64,000 bases of DNA. Source: Minwuia thermotolerans (GTDB lineage: Bacteria; Pseudomonadota; Alphaproteobacteria; Minwuiales; Minwuiaceae). The DNA is taken from assembly GCF_002924445.1 (NCBI RefSeq), contig NZ_PIGG01000026.1, forward strand, positions 62,001 to 126,000, read 5' to 3'. Numbering within the stretch: position 1 is the first letter of the stretch; each line of letters starts with the position of its first letter. Below are positions 37,931-45,946 of this stretch, piece after piece. Both the position numbers and the translations under genes were made by a program. The notes beneath the pieces are model-generated. The model made no database searches. It was not told the DNA's origin and saw nothing but the letters and a program-made list of their open reading frames with translations.

Positions 37931-38023
37931 GTGTCACCCCCCGCCTCTGTGCGGGGGTCCGGAGCGGCTTCGCCGCAAGTCGATGATCCTAGCCGGATGC
38001 CCGCACGGGGGCGGGCATGACAC
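37931..38023. repeat. Double-hairpin convergent-gene repeat
   Basis: An outer inverted repeat GTGTCA (37931-37936) with TGACAC (38018-38023) encloses a hairpin ACCCCC...GCGGGGGT (37936-37958) and a perfect one, ATGCCCGC (37997-38004) with GCGGGCAT (38011-38018). It lies between the convergent hypothetical and DsbA-like genes. It resembles the 19088 and 49264 elements in place and layout, though stem sequences differ. Confidence 0.65.
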
Positions 38024-38062
38024 CGAAGCTCTACGGGCGATTCAATCCAACCGAGGATTGAT

Positions 38063-38656
38063 CTAGGCTGCCAACTGCTGCAGCCGCTCCTCGACCATCC
38101 AGAGACGGTCGCCGCCCCAGAACAGCTCCCCGTCGATGGCGAAGGTTGGCACCCCGAACACGCCCATGTCGATGGCCAGCTGTCTTTCGCGCTCGTGACG
38201 CTCGGCGCCCTCGCCCGTGTACCAGTCGTCGAAGCCGGCGGTGTCCGCGCCGACTTCCGCCAGCACCGCCTTCACCTCCTCGACCACGCCGGGATCCAGT
38301 TCGCGGTGGAAGAACTTCTCGAAGGTGCGCCGCGCATAGGCGTGCAGCAGCCCCTGTTCCTCGGCGTAGGTCAGCCCGATTCCGGCGGGACGGGAATCGA
38401 AGATCTTCTTCGGCCCCAGCACCGTCAGCCCCTTGCGGTTGGCCAGCCGGCGTGCGTCCATGTAGGCGTATTTCACCTTGCGCCATTCGTTTTCGGAGCG
38501 GGTTTCCACCGCACCCAGGAATTCGGGGATGTGCAGGGTGAAGTGGACCCAGCGGAAGGTGACGCCGTAGCGCTCCTCCAGCGCGAGCAGATCGTCCATC
38601 ACCAGATAGGCGAAGGGACTCTTCAGGTCGGTAAAATAGATCAGTTCCGCGTTCAT
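38063..38656 (-). CDS. DsbA-family / 2-hydroxychromene-2-carboxylate isomerase-like protein
   Basis: A 197-residue thioredoxin-fold protein. The TDLKSPFAYL start has Ser in the place of the Cys pair, which fits the glutathione-dependent isomerase (HCCA/kappa GST) rather than a disulfide oxidase. VFGVPTFAIDGELFWG contains the cis-Pro loop. It may act on glutathione-linked or aromatic intermediates. ATG at 38656 follows GGGGAGGGG. Its start overlaps the stop of the cupin gene (ATGA), so the two are coupled. Confidence 0.85.
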   Translation of the reverse strand: MNAELIYFTDLKSPFAYLVMDDLLALEERYGVTFRWVHFTLHIPEFLGAVETRSENEWRKVKYAYMDARRLANRKGLTVLGPKKIFDSRPAGIGLTYAEEQGLLHAYARRTFEKFFHRELDPGVVEEVKAVLAEVGADTAGFDDWYTGEGAERHERERQLAIDMGVFGVPTFAIDGELFWGGDRLWMVEERLQQLAA

Positions 38657-39327
38657 GCGCCCCTCCCCAAGTGGCCGGTCTTGACATAGAGCAGGCAGCC
38701 GCCGTCCGACCGTGGCCGATGGCTCGATCCGTCCGGAAGCCGCATCCACGTTCCGGCACGGTAGCGGCCGTTCTCGTCGGCCAGCTCGCCCGACACCACG
38801 AAGACTTCCTCCCCGCCCTCATGGGTGTGATGCGGCGCTTCCGCGCCCGGCGCAAGTCTTGACAGGTAGATGCGTTCTGCATGGCCGGGCTCGTCGAACA
38901 GGTCGAAGACCTCCCTGCCGGCCCATGTCGGCCGCCAGCCAGCCGGATCGCTGGTGTCGATGCGGCGGGTGGGCCGGTCGGTCCCGGCGTACTGGCAGAG
39001 CTTCACGAACAGCGTGCAGCCGTTCTCGGTCCAGGGGCGGTGGCGTGTGCCGGTGGGCAACAGGGTCATCGTTCCGGCTGGATATTCGCCGAATTCGTCC
39101 GCGAAGACGCCGTCCAGCACCAGCACCTCCTCGCCGAAGGGGTGATCGTGTTCCGGGAAGCCGCAGCCGGGATCGAAGCGCACGACCGAAGTGACCATGC
39201 CCTTTTCGGTATCGCCGATCAGTTCCAGGCGCTTGCGCCACACGCCGGGCGCGGGACTCGCCTGCCAGTCCATCTGGTTGGTGTCGATGATGACGGTCTT
39301 GCTGCGGTCGGCGTGCAGGTCGGACAT
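38653..39327 (-). CDS. Two-cupin (ChrR-like) protein
   Basis: A 224-residue protein with two cupin barrels. The first has FPEHDHPFGEEVLVLDGVF then DEFGEYPAGTMTLLPTGTRHRP; the second has APHHTHEGGEEVFVVSGEL and then ENGRYRAGTWMRLPDGSSH. Both have the HxHxxxEE metal-binding pattern. The family is close to ChrR-type cupin domains and to acetylacetone dioxygenase-like dioxygenases; the role is not proven. ATG at 39327 is an MSDLHAD start. It is coupled to the DsbA-like gene downstream. Confidence 0.82.
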   Translation of the reverse strand: MSDLHADRSKTVIIDTNQMDWQASPAPGVWRKRLELIGDTEKGMVTSVVRFDPGCGFPEHDHPFGEEVLVLDGVFADEFGEYPAGTMTLLPTGTRHRPWTENGCTLFVKLCQYAGTDRPTRRIDTSDPAGWRPTWAGREVFDLFDEPGHAERIYLSRLAPGAEAPHHTHEGGEEVFVVSGELADENGRYRAGTWMRLPDGSSHRPRSDGGCLLYVKTGHLGRGA

Positions 39328-39412
39328 GCGGCGGGCTCCGTTTGAATTCGCTCCATTCTGACGCAAGTTAGGGCGCTGGGGGATTCGGGACGAGAGCGGG
39401 GAGGGCTGAAAC

Positions 39413-40117
39413 ATGCAGCAGATCGTCATTCAGAAGCGATTCCGTGGGCCGTCGAAATCGGCCAATGGCGGCTATATCGCGGGCCTGCTGGCGGAGCTGA
39501 TCGACGGGCCGGCGGAGATCACGTTGCGCGCGCCGCCGCCGCTGGAGACGCCGCTGGACCTTGTCGGGGCCGACCAAGGGTTCGACCTGCGCCGCGAAGA
39601 CCAGTTGATCGGTTCGGTGCGGCCGGGCCGTTTCTCGCTGCGGGTTCCCGAGAAACCGACGGACGCGGAGATCGAGGCGGCGCTACCTCATTATCCGGGC
39701 GCACGGAACAGCCCCATCCCGCACTGCTTTGTCTGCGGCGTGGACAACGCCCCGGGCGAAGGGCTGCGCGTTTTCGCCTCGCCCGTGGCGGGGCGGGACC
39801 TCGCCGCCGCCAGGTGGGACCCGCATGCGAACATGGCCGACGAAGACGGCTTCATCCTGGAGCGCTACGTCTTCGCGGCGCTGGACTGCCCCGGCGCCCA
39901 TGCCTGGCACGGCGAGACCGGCGGCAGCATGCTGCTCGGCCGTATCGTCGGCGAGGTGACCGGCCGGGTGAGAGCCGGGGACCGGTGCACCGTGCTGGCC
40001 TGGCGCGAAGGGATGGAGGGCCGCAAGGCCTATGCGGGCTCCGCGGTGCTCGGCCCCGACGATCGTGTCGTCGCCAGCGCCTTCGCCACCTGGATCACGG
40101 TGCCGTCGGTCAGTTGA
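39413..40117 (+). CDS. Hotdog-fold thioesterase-like protein
   Basis: A 234-residue protein starting RFRGPSKSANGGYIAGLLA, which matches the helix-in-bun region (NGGYIAG) of double-hotdog acyl-CoA thioesterase relatives. There is a strand pattern LIGSVRPGRFSLRVPE and later SMLLGRIVGEV. A cysteine motif IPHCFVCGVDN is seen in the middle. No strong functional residue is certain. A loose ribosome site (GGGGAGGG) precedes the ATG. It is divergent from the cupin gene and close to the amidohydrolase gene (86 bases), so a shared catabolic role is possible. Confidence 0.6.
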   Translation: MQQIVIQKRFRGPSKSANGGYIAGLLAELIDGPAEITLRAPPPLETPLDLVGADQGFDLRREDQLIGSVRPGRFSLRVPEKPTDAEIEAALPHYPGARNSPIPHCFVCGVDNAPGEGLRVFASPVAGRDLAAARWDPHANMADEDGFILERYVFAALDCPGAHAWHGETGGSMLLGRIVGEVTGRVRAGDRCTVLAWREGMEGRKAYAGSAVLGPDDRVVASAFATWITVPSVS

Positions 40118-40203
40118 CCGCTGCCGGTCGTCTCGGGGAAACTGCGGAACAGTATCAGCGGCCGGCCCGGCTTCCGGGCGCCGCCGCCACGGGGAGAGAC
40201 GCC

Positions 40204-41397
40204 ATGCCATATGCCGAAGGCCGCATCATCCACGATGCCGACAGCCACCTGATGGAGACGGCGGATTGCCTGGACCCGTACCTGGAAGAGCGCCTCAGGG
40301 CGCGCTTGCACGCGACGCCGGGCTATCTGAGGCGCAAGGCCCAGCAGGAGGCGGCGGTCGAGGCCGCGAAGGCGAATCATGCCGACCCCGAGTTCCGCGC
40401 CGCTGCCAACGAGAACGTGATGCTGCGCAAGAATTACGACGCCCACGGCGCCTTCATCCGTGACGACCGCGGCGAGGCGCTGGACTACATGGGCTTCGCC
40501 AGTCAGCTCGTCTTCACCACCTTCTGCCTCGGCAATTTCGAGCTCGACCAATCGGGCGACATGGAGCTCTGCTACGCCGCCGCCCGCGCCCACAACCGGA
40601 TGATGACGGACTTCTGTTCCGTCGACCGCCGGCTGCTGCCGACGGCCTATATCCCGCTGGAGGAATTCGAGCGCGCCCGCGCCTGCATGGCCGAGGCGAT
40701 CGAACTGGGCGCGAAGGGCCTGATGGTGCCCTCCAAGTGCCCGCAGAACCATAGCCCCAGCCATGTCGGCCTGGACCCGCTGTGGGCCATGGCCCAGGAA
40801 GCCGGCCTGCCGGTCCTGTTCCATGTCGGCGGCGAGCAGAAGCTGAACCCGGCCTACAAGGAGAACGGCCTGCCGCCGGTCAAGGACTTCCACGGCGGCG
40901 ACGACAACTTCACCTCCGTCAGCTACATGCCGATCCCGGAGGCGGTGATGCAGACCGGCGCGACGCTGATCTTCGACGGCGTCTTCGACCGTTTCCCCGC
41001 CCTGAAATGGGGCGCGATCGAGCTGGGCGCGAACTGGGTGCCGGGCTGGATGCGGGCGATGGATTCGGCCGCGCACGCCTTCATCCGCAACGAGGAGCGG
41101 CTGCAGAAGCTGAGCGCGAAGCCCTCCGAGATCGTGCGCCGGCAGTTCCGCGCCGCGCCCTATCCGCACGAGGATGTGAGCTGGATCATCGCCAATGCGG
41201 GCGAGGAGGTGACGATGTTCTCCTCCGACTTCCCGCATATCGAGGGCGGCCGGAACCCGCTCAAGCGGTTCGGCGACTCGCTGGCCGACACGCCGGCGCG
41301 TGCGGTCGAGCGGTTCTACTGCGACAACTTCATCGATCTCATGGGGCGGGGCCTCGCGGAAGACCTGCGCCGTCCGGCGCAGATCTCGGCGGCCTGA
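40204..41397 (+). CDS. Amidohydrolase-2 family metal-dependent hydrolase/decarboxylase
   Basis: A 397-residue metallohydrolase of the amidohydrolase 2 family. The IIHDADSHLMET start provides the Asp-x-His ligand pattern, LPVLFHVGGEQ a His, and FSSDFPHIEGG near the end a final Asp/His region. Relatives include 2-amino-3-carboxymuconate semialdehyde decarboxylase and gamma-resorcylate decarboxylase, so a decarboxylase of a phenolic acid is plausible. ATG at 40204 after GGGGAGA. Terminates 10 bases from a convergent short gene. Confidence 0.85.
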   Translation: MPYAEGRIIHDADSHLMETADCLDPYLEERLRARLHATPGYLRRKAQQEAAVEAAKANHADPEFRAAANENVMLRKNYDAHGAFIRDDRGEALDYMGFASQLVFTTFCLGNFELDQSGDMELCYAAARAHNRMMTDFCSVDRRLLPTAYIPLEEFERARACMAEAIELGAKGLMVPSKCPQNHSPSHVGLDPLWAMAQEAGLPVLFHVGGEQKLNPAYKENGLPPVKDFHGGDDNFTSVSYMPIPEAVMQTGATLIFDGVFDRFPALKWGAIELGANWVPGWMRAMDSAAHAFIRNEERLQKLSAKPSEIVRRQFRAAPYPHEDVSWIIANAGEEVTMFSSDFPHIEGGRNPLKRFGDSLADTPARAVERFYCDNFIDLMGRGLAEDLRRPAQISAA

Positions 41398-41407
41398 ACC
41401 GCGAGCG

Positions 41408-41761
41408 TCAGGCGACGCGTTCGTAGAGGGTCAGGATGTATCGGCGGTCTTCGGGGTCGAGTTCGCCGCGCTCCAGTTCCTCGCGGTGTTCGCGCAGGTC
41501 CTCGGCGGTGCCTTCGTAAAGGCCGGGACGCGCCAGCAGGGCGTCGATGGCCTTGAGAACAGACCTGTCGTCCTCGCCGATGTCGAGCTTCGGCGCGGCC
41601 TCGGCCTGCTGGCCCAGGTTCGGGTCGATGATCTCGTCCCAGCCCAGGTCGGCCGCCTCCAGCATCGACTGCGCCTCGCGCGCCGCGGCGGCGGCGGCCG
41701 CGTCATCGGCGTCGCCCATGCGCTCCAGCGCGTCGATCAGTGCATCGCGGTCGATAGCCAT
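41408..41761 (-). CDS. Hypothetical protein, small acidic
   Basis: A 117-residue acidic protein, unrecognised. The N-terminal 30 residues are helical with an Ala tract (DDAAAAAAAREAQSM), followed by LEAADLGWDEIID and a helical end with LEGT... ERGELDPEDRRYILTLYERVA. Pattern conserved-looking but not characterised. It reads convergent to the amidohydrolase gene, and it is divergent from the GST gene, sharing the 94-base promoter region. Confidence 0.6.
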   Translation of the reverse strand: MAIDRDALIDALERMGDADDAAAAAAAREAQSMLEAADLGWDEIIDPNLGQQAEAAPKLDIGEDDRSVLKAIDALLARPGLYEGTAEDLREHREELERGELDPEDRRYILTLYERVA

Positions 41762-41855
41762 GTTGACGGTCTCCGGTTCTTCAGTTCACTTGGCGGGCGG
41801 ATCGCGCCATATCACGAAGCGCGGGCAAAGGACAGTGCATGCGGGACGGAAGCAT

Positions 41856-42554
41856 ATGATCGATCTCTACTACTGGCCGACGCCGAACGGCTGGAAGATC
41901 TCCATCATGCTGGAGGAATGCGGGCTGGACTACCGCATGGTCCCGGTGAATATCGGCGCGGGCGAGCAGTTCGAGCCGGATTTCCTGAAGATCAGCCCCA
42001 ACAACCGCATGCCCGCCATCGTCGACAATGACGGCCCCGAAGGCGCGCCCTGGCACCTGATGGAATCGGGCGCGATCCTGATCTACCTGGCGGAGAAGAC
42101 CGGCCGCTTCCTGCCCGCCGAGCCCGGCGGCCGCTACCGCGCCATCGAGTGGCTGATGTGGCAGATGGGCGGCGTCGGCCCGATGTTCGGCCAGAACGGG
42201 CATTTCCGTCTCTACGCTACCGAGGACATCCCCTACGCGAAGCAGCGCTATCTGAACGAGTCCAACCGCCTCTACGGCGTCCTCGACCGGCGTCTGGGCG
42301 AGGTGGAGTACGCCGCCGGCGACTATTCCATCGCCGACATGGCGCTGTTTCCATGGTTCATGGTGCACCGCCAGCAGGGCGTGGCCATGGACGACTACCC
42401 GAATGTCCGCCGCTGGTACGAGGCGATCAAGCAGCGGCCCGCGGTGCGCCGGGGCGTCGATCTCGGCCGGGAACTGCGCCGCAAGCCCGACGAGATGGGC
42501 GAGGCCGAGAAGAAGAACCTGTTCGGCGACAACCAGTTCGCCAAACGCGCATGA
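41856..42554 (+). CDS. Nu-class glutathione S-transferase (YfcG/YghU-like), copy 1
   Basis: A 232-residue GST. The TPNGWKISIMLEECGLDY start is the Nu-class signature TPNGxKxxxxLEE that binds glutathione disulfide, with SPNNRMPAIVD (cis-Pro) and ESGAILIYLAEKTG. It probably acts as disulfide-bond reductase as YfcG does. A similar gene at 43718 shares the pattern almost throughout, so they are paralogues. It is coupled to the cystathionine beta-lyase by ATGA. Confidence 0.9.
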   Translation: MIDLYYWPTPNGWKISIMLEECGLDYRMVPVNIGAGEQFEPDFLKISPNNRMPAIVDNDGPEGAPWHLMESGAILIYLAEKTGRFLPAEPGGRYRAIEWLMWQMGGVGPMFGQNGHFRLYATEDIPYAKQRYLNESNRLYGVLDRRLGEVEYAAGDYSIADMALFPWFMVHRQQGVAMDDYPNVRRWYEAIKQRPAVRRGVDLGRELRRKPDEMGEAEKKNLFGDNQFAKRA

Positions 42555-43693
42555 GCGCCGGTTCGGACAAGCCGGCGACCTACCTGGCCCAGGCGCTGGG
42601 TCATGTCGAGCCGGCGAGCCGCGGCCTGGCGCCGGCGATCTATCCGGCCACGACCTACGAGCGCGACGCCGACCTGACCCTGCCCGGCGGGGCGGAATAC
42701 GCCCGCGACGACAACCCCGGCTACACCCTGGCCGAGGAGATGCTGGCCAAGCTGGAAGGCGGCGCCGAGGCCATGCTCTACGCCTCCGGCATGGCGGCGG
42801 CGGTGGCGCTGTTCCAGTCGCTGAGGTCGGGGGATTCCGTAATCGCGCCGGAGGTGATGTATTTCGGGCTGAAGGCCTGGCTGCAGGATTTCGGCGAGCG
42901 CTTCGGCCTGAACGTCCGCTTCGTCGCCAACGATGCGGACGCCTATGCCGCTGCGCTGAAGGAACGGCCGGCGAAGCTGGTCTGGGCGGAGACGCCGGCC
43001 AACCCGCTCTGGCAGGTGACAGACCTTGCCGCCGTGGCGGAGGCCTGCCGGGCCGCGGGCGCGAAGCTGGGCGTCGACAACACGGTGCCGACGCCGCTGT
43101 TCACCCGGCCGCTGGAACTCGGCGCGGATTATGTCATGCATTCGGCCACGAAGTCGCTGAACGGCCATTCCGACGTGGTCGCCGGCGCGCTGGTGACCGG
43201 GAATGCCGATGATCCGCTCTGGCAGGGCGCCCACGTCCAGCGCCACAAGGGCGGCGCCATCGCCGGGCCGTTCGAGGCATGGCTGCTGGCCCGCGGCATG
43301 CGGACGCTCGCCGTCCGGGTCGAACGCGCTGCCGCGAACGCCATGCGCATCGCCGAGGCGCTCGAGGCGCGCGGCGACGTCACGGTTCTCTATCCCGGCC
43401 TGCCGAGCCATCCGGGCCATGCGATCGCGAAGCGGCAGATGACCGGCGGTTTCGGATCGATGATGTCGGTGCTGACCGGCGGCGGGCAGGAGAGGGCGTA
43501 TCGCGTGAAAGCGGGGCTCAGGCTGTTCCGCCGGGCGACGTCGCTGGGCGGGGTCGAGAGCCTGGTGGAACACCGCCGCATGGTGGAGGGGCCGACGTCG
43601 ATGGCGCCGGACGACCTGCTGCGTCTGTCGGTCGGGATCGAGGACGCAGACGACCTGATCGCGGACCTGATGCAGGCGCTGGACGGCGCCTAG
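42551..43693 (+). CDS. metC: Cystathionine beta-lyase (PLP)
   Basis: A 380-residue Cys/Met metabolism PLP enzyme. The Schiff-base Lys is in MHSATKSLNGHSDV and the phosphate-binding region is LYASGMAAAVAL. The MTGGFGSMMSVL end-motif and SLGGVESLVEHR are standard. It splits cystathionine to homocysteine, pyruvate and ammonia, so the surrounding GST genes may handle thiol redox balance. It begins within the end of the first GST gene (ATGA) and is followed by the second after 24 bases. The alternative is a cystathionine gamma-type enzyme; MetC is favoured but not certain. Confidence 0.82.
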   Translation: MSAGSDKPATYLAQALGHVEPASRGLAPAIYPATTYERDADLTLPGGAEYARDDNPGYTLAEEMLAKLEGGAEAMLYASGMAAAVALFQSLRSGDSVIAPEVMYFGLKAWLQDFGERFGLNVRFVANDADAYAAALKERPAKLVWAETPANPLWQVTDLAAVAEACRAAGAKLGVDNTVPTPLFTRPLELGADYVMHSATKSLNGHSDVVAGALVTGNADDPLWQGAHVQRHKGGAIAGPFEAWLLARGMRTLAVRVERAAANAMRIAEALEARGDVTVLYPGLPSHPGHAIAKRQMTGGFGSMMSVLTGGGQERAYRVKAGLRLFRRATSLGGVESLVEHRRMVEGPTSMAPDDLLRLSVGIEDADDLIADLMQALDGA

Positions 43694-43717
43694 ACAATAG
43701 GGGAAGGAAGCGCAGCG

Positions 43718-44335
43718 ATGATCGAACTCTACACCTGGGGCACGCCCAACGGCCGCAAGGTCTCCGTGATGCTGGAGGAATGCGGGCTCGACTATCAGGT
43801 TTATCCCGTGAACATCGCGAAGGACGAGCAATTCGATCCGGACTTCCTGAAGATCAGCCCCAACAACAAGATCCCCGCCATCGTCGACAGCGAGGGGCCG
43901 GACGGGGAGCCGATCTCGGTCTTCGAGACCGGCGCCATCCTGATCTATCTGGCGAAGAAGACGGGAAAGTTCCTGCCTGCCGAACCGCGCGCCTTCCACG
44001 AGACCATGCAGTGGCTGATGTGGCAGATGGGCGGTGTCGGTCCGATGATGGGACAGGCGCATCATTTCCGCCGTTTCGCGCCGGAGAAGATCCCCTACGC
44101 CATCGACCGCTACACCAACGAGACCGCGCGCCTCTACGGCGTGCTCGACAAGCGTGTCGCCGACAGGGACTGGCTGGCCGCCGGCGAATACACCATCGCC
44201 GACATCGCCACCTTCCCGTGGATTGCGCGCCATGAGTGGCAGGGCATGAAGCTGGAGGACTTCCCGAACCTGAAGCGCTGGTACGACCGCATCTGGTCGC
44301 GCGACGCGGTGAAGAAGGGCTTCGAGGTGCCATGA
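43718..44335 (+). CDS. Nu-class glutathione S-transferase, copy 2
   Basis: A 205-residue GST with the same Nu-class TPNGRKVSVMLEECGLDY start, SPNNKIPAIVD, TGAILIYLAKKTG and QWLMWQMGGVGPMMGQ as copy 1 at 41856. It lacks the 20-residue tail of copy 1. GGGGAAGGAAG precedes the ATG. Its stop overlaps the YbaK-family gene (ATGA). The two GST copies around metC look like a local duplication with a gene between. Confidence 0.9.
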   Translation: MIELYTWGTPNGRKVSVMLEECGLDYQVYPVNIAKDEQFDPDFLKISPNNKIPAIVDSEGPDGEPISVFETGAILIYLAKKTGKFLPAEPRAFHETMQWLMWQMGGVGPMMGQAHHFRRFAPEKIPYAIDRYTNETARLYGVLDKRVADRDWLAAGEYTIADIATFPWIARHEWQGMKLEDFPNLKRWYDRIWSRDAVKKGFEVP

Positions 44336-44829
44336 GCAACGGCGAGAAGCTGCTGCAACGCGAACCGGTCCAGCGCGTCCAGAACGCGCTGCGGGAGGCC
44401 GGGCTGGACACGGCGATTCGGGCGCTTTCGGAGACGGCGCGGACGGCGCAGGACGCGGCGCGCTCCCTCGATTGCGAACTGGGCGCGATCGTGAAGTCGC
44501 TGGTCTTCCGCGCCGGCGACAAGGCGGTCATGGCTCTGATCGCGGGCGACCGTACCTGCGACACCGATGCGCTGCGGGAAGTCCTCGACCTGCCCGACGA
44601 ACTGGACCGGGCAACGCCGGAGTTCGTCCGTGCCGAGACCGGCTTCACCATCGGCGGGGTCGCGCCTCTGGGTCATGTCAGCCCGGTTCCCATTGCCATC
44701 GATGCGTCGCTGGCCCGATTCGTGACGGTCTACGCCGCCGCCGGCCACCCGCACTGCGTCTTTCCGGCCACGTTCGACGATCTGATGCGGGCGACCGGCG
44801 CGACCGCCTCGGAAAGGATCGCGAATTAA
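44332..44829 (+). CDS. YbaK/EbsC-family Cys-tRNA(Pro)-like deacylase
   Basis: A 165-residue protein of the YbaK/ProX group, which removes misacylated amino acids from tRNA. LGAIVKSLVF holds the conserved Lys near the active site, then VTVYAAAGHPHCVFPATF at the end. Which amino acid or tRNA it edits is not visible; ProX, YbaK and EbsC branches differ subtly. It is coupled to the GST gene by ATGA. Confidence 0.85.
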   Translation: MSNGEKLLQREPVQRVQNALREAGLDTAIRALSETARTAQDAARSLDCELGAIVKSLVFRAGDKAVMALIAGDRTCDTDALREVLDLPDELDRATPEFVRAETGFTIGGVAPLGHVSPVPIAIDASLARFVTVYAAAGHPHCVFPATFDDLMRATGATASERIAN

Positions 44830-44916
44830 CCTTTCGGTGACGTCAGGATTACCGGGCGTTAACCTTTTCGGGCCCACGATCCTCCCGATGACGCGGCGGA
44901 AGCCGCATCGATCGGG
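44826..44916 (+). promoter_or_regulatory. TTAACCTTT(T)CGG direct repeats and leader stem-loop of the Sel1 gene
   Basis: TTAACCTTTCGG (44826-44837) and TTAACCTTTTCGG (44859-44871) are 33 bases apart, three helical turns, the first overlapping the YbaK stop. Downstream, CCCGAT (44884-44889) pairs ATCGGG (44911-44916), with GCGGC/GCCGC inside around a GGAA loop, just before the ribosome site. Possible operator pair plus structured leader. Confidence 0.4.
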
Positions 44917-44930
44917 AAGGAACCAACGAC

Positions 44931-45215
44931 ATGGGACGTTTTGATCCGAATCTCGCCGACGACCTGATGATCCGCGCCGAAACCGGCGATCGCGACGCGC
45001 AGTACCGCCTGGGCCTTGTCTACGCCACCGAGAACGGCCCGGACGCGCTGGTGATGGCGCACAAGTGGTTCAACCTGGCTGCGATGTCGGGCGATACCCG
45101 CGCCCGCGCCGAGCGCCAGGAAATGGCCGAAATGATGAGCGCCGCCGAGATCGCCGAGGCCCAGCGCCGCGCCCGGGCCTGGATGGCCGAGCGCCAGACC
45201 GCCCGCGCGGCCTGA
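44931..45215 (+). CDS. Small Sel1-repeat protein
   Basis: A 94-residue cytosolic protein with one and a half Sel1-like helix pairs: GDRDAQYRLGLVYATENG, then ALVMAHKWFNLAAMSGDTRAR, then the helical end AEIAEAQRRARAWMAERQT. Its small size is typical of alphaproteobacterial Sel1 proteins of unknown role. GGAAGGAA precedes the ATG, after a structured leader. Alternative: part of a larger protein cut by start choice, but no upstream extension exists. Confidence 0.82.
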   Translation: MGRFDPNLADDLMIRAETGDRDAQYRLGLVYATENGPDALVMAHKWFNLAAMSGDTRARAERQEMAEMMSAAEIAEAQRRARAWMAERQTARAA

Positions 45216-45274
45216 AACAGACGGTTACCGGCCGGCGCTTGACCGGCCGCTGACATTGCCGCCTGATCGGCGGC

Positions 45275-45946
45275 ATGAACGAATTCGTCGACGCCTATTG
45301 CGAGCGCACGGCCTACGGCTTCTGGAACGAACCGCTCAACGCCGTCACCAACCTAGCTTTCATCATTGCCGCCATCTGGCTCTGGCGCATCGCCGGGCGG
45401 CGTGGCGTACGAAGCGATCCGTATTTCCTGATTCCCGCAGCCCTGCTGGTCGCGACCGGCATTGGCAGCTTCCTGTGGCACACCACCGCCCAGGGCTGGG
45501 GCGGCGCCCTCGATACCGCGGCGCTCTCGCTCTGCCTCCTCGCCACCGTCTACGCCGGCGCGCGCCGGTGGCTGGGCATGCGCTGGTACACAGCGCTGGT
45601 CTGGCCGGCCTTCATGATCGCCGCCGCGGTGGCGCTGGGACGGCTGCCCGTGCCCGGCGCGTTCTATCTCGGGCCCTTCGTCACCGGCCTGGCCCTGTCG
45701 TTCTGGCTCTGGCGGCGCGGTCATCCGGCCTGGGGCTGGATCGCTGCCGCCGTCGCCGTCTTCGTTCCTTCCTTCATCTTCCGCTCGATCGACGAGCGGC
45801 TCTGCGATCTCTGGCCTGTCGGAACCCACTTCCTTTGGCATATCCTGAACGGCGCGGTCCTCGGCCTGGCCATCGCGCCGCTGGCGAGGGGACTGACACG
45901 GGGAGAGGGAGGACACAACGATGGCGCTGGTCGAGCGGACCGATGA
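45275..45946 (+). CDS. Alkaline ceramidase-family (CREST) membrane protein
   Basis: A 223-residue membrane protein of about seven helices. YCERTAYGFWNEPLNAVTNLAF matches the alkaline ceramidase start, split for length. The SFLWHTTA and HFLWHILN motifs give His residues and the early DAYCE and LDTAAL give acidic residues, as needed for the zinc site. It would split an amide lipid such as ceramide to a sphingoid base and fatty acid. Sphingolipids occur in some Alphaproteobacteria, so a real lipid substrate is possible. The end overlaps the next gene by 26 bases. Confidence 0.8.
   Translation: MNEFVDAYCERTAYGFWNEPLNAVTNLAFIIAAIWLWRIAGRRGVRSDPYFLIPAALLVATGIGSFLWHTTAQGWGGALDTAALSLCLLATVYAGARRWLGMRWYTALVWPAFMIAAAVALGRLPVPGAFYLGPFVTGLALSFWLWRRGHPAWGWIAAAVAVFVPSFIFRSIDERLCDLWPVGTHFLWHILNGAVLGLAIAPLARGLTRGEGGHNDGAGRADR

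Noticed and set aside
44826-44871. CtrA binding site before the Sel1 gene
   Set aside because: Only TTAAC half-sites are present; the TTAA-N7-TTAA arrangement is not met at either repeat.
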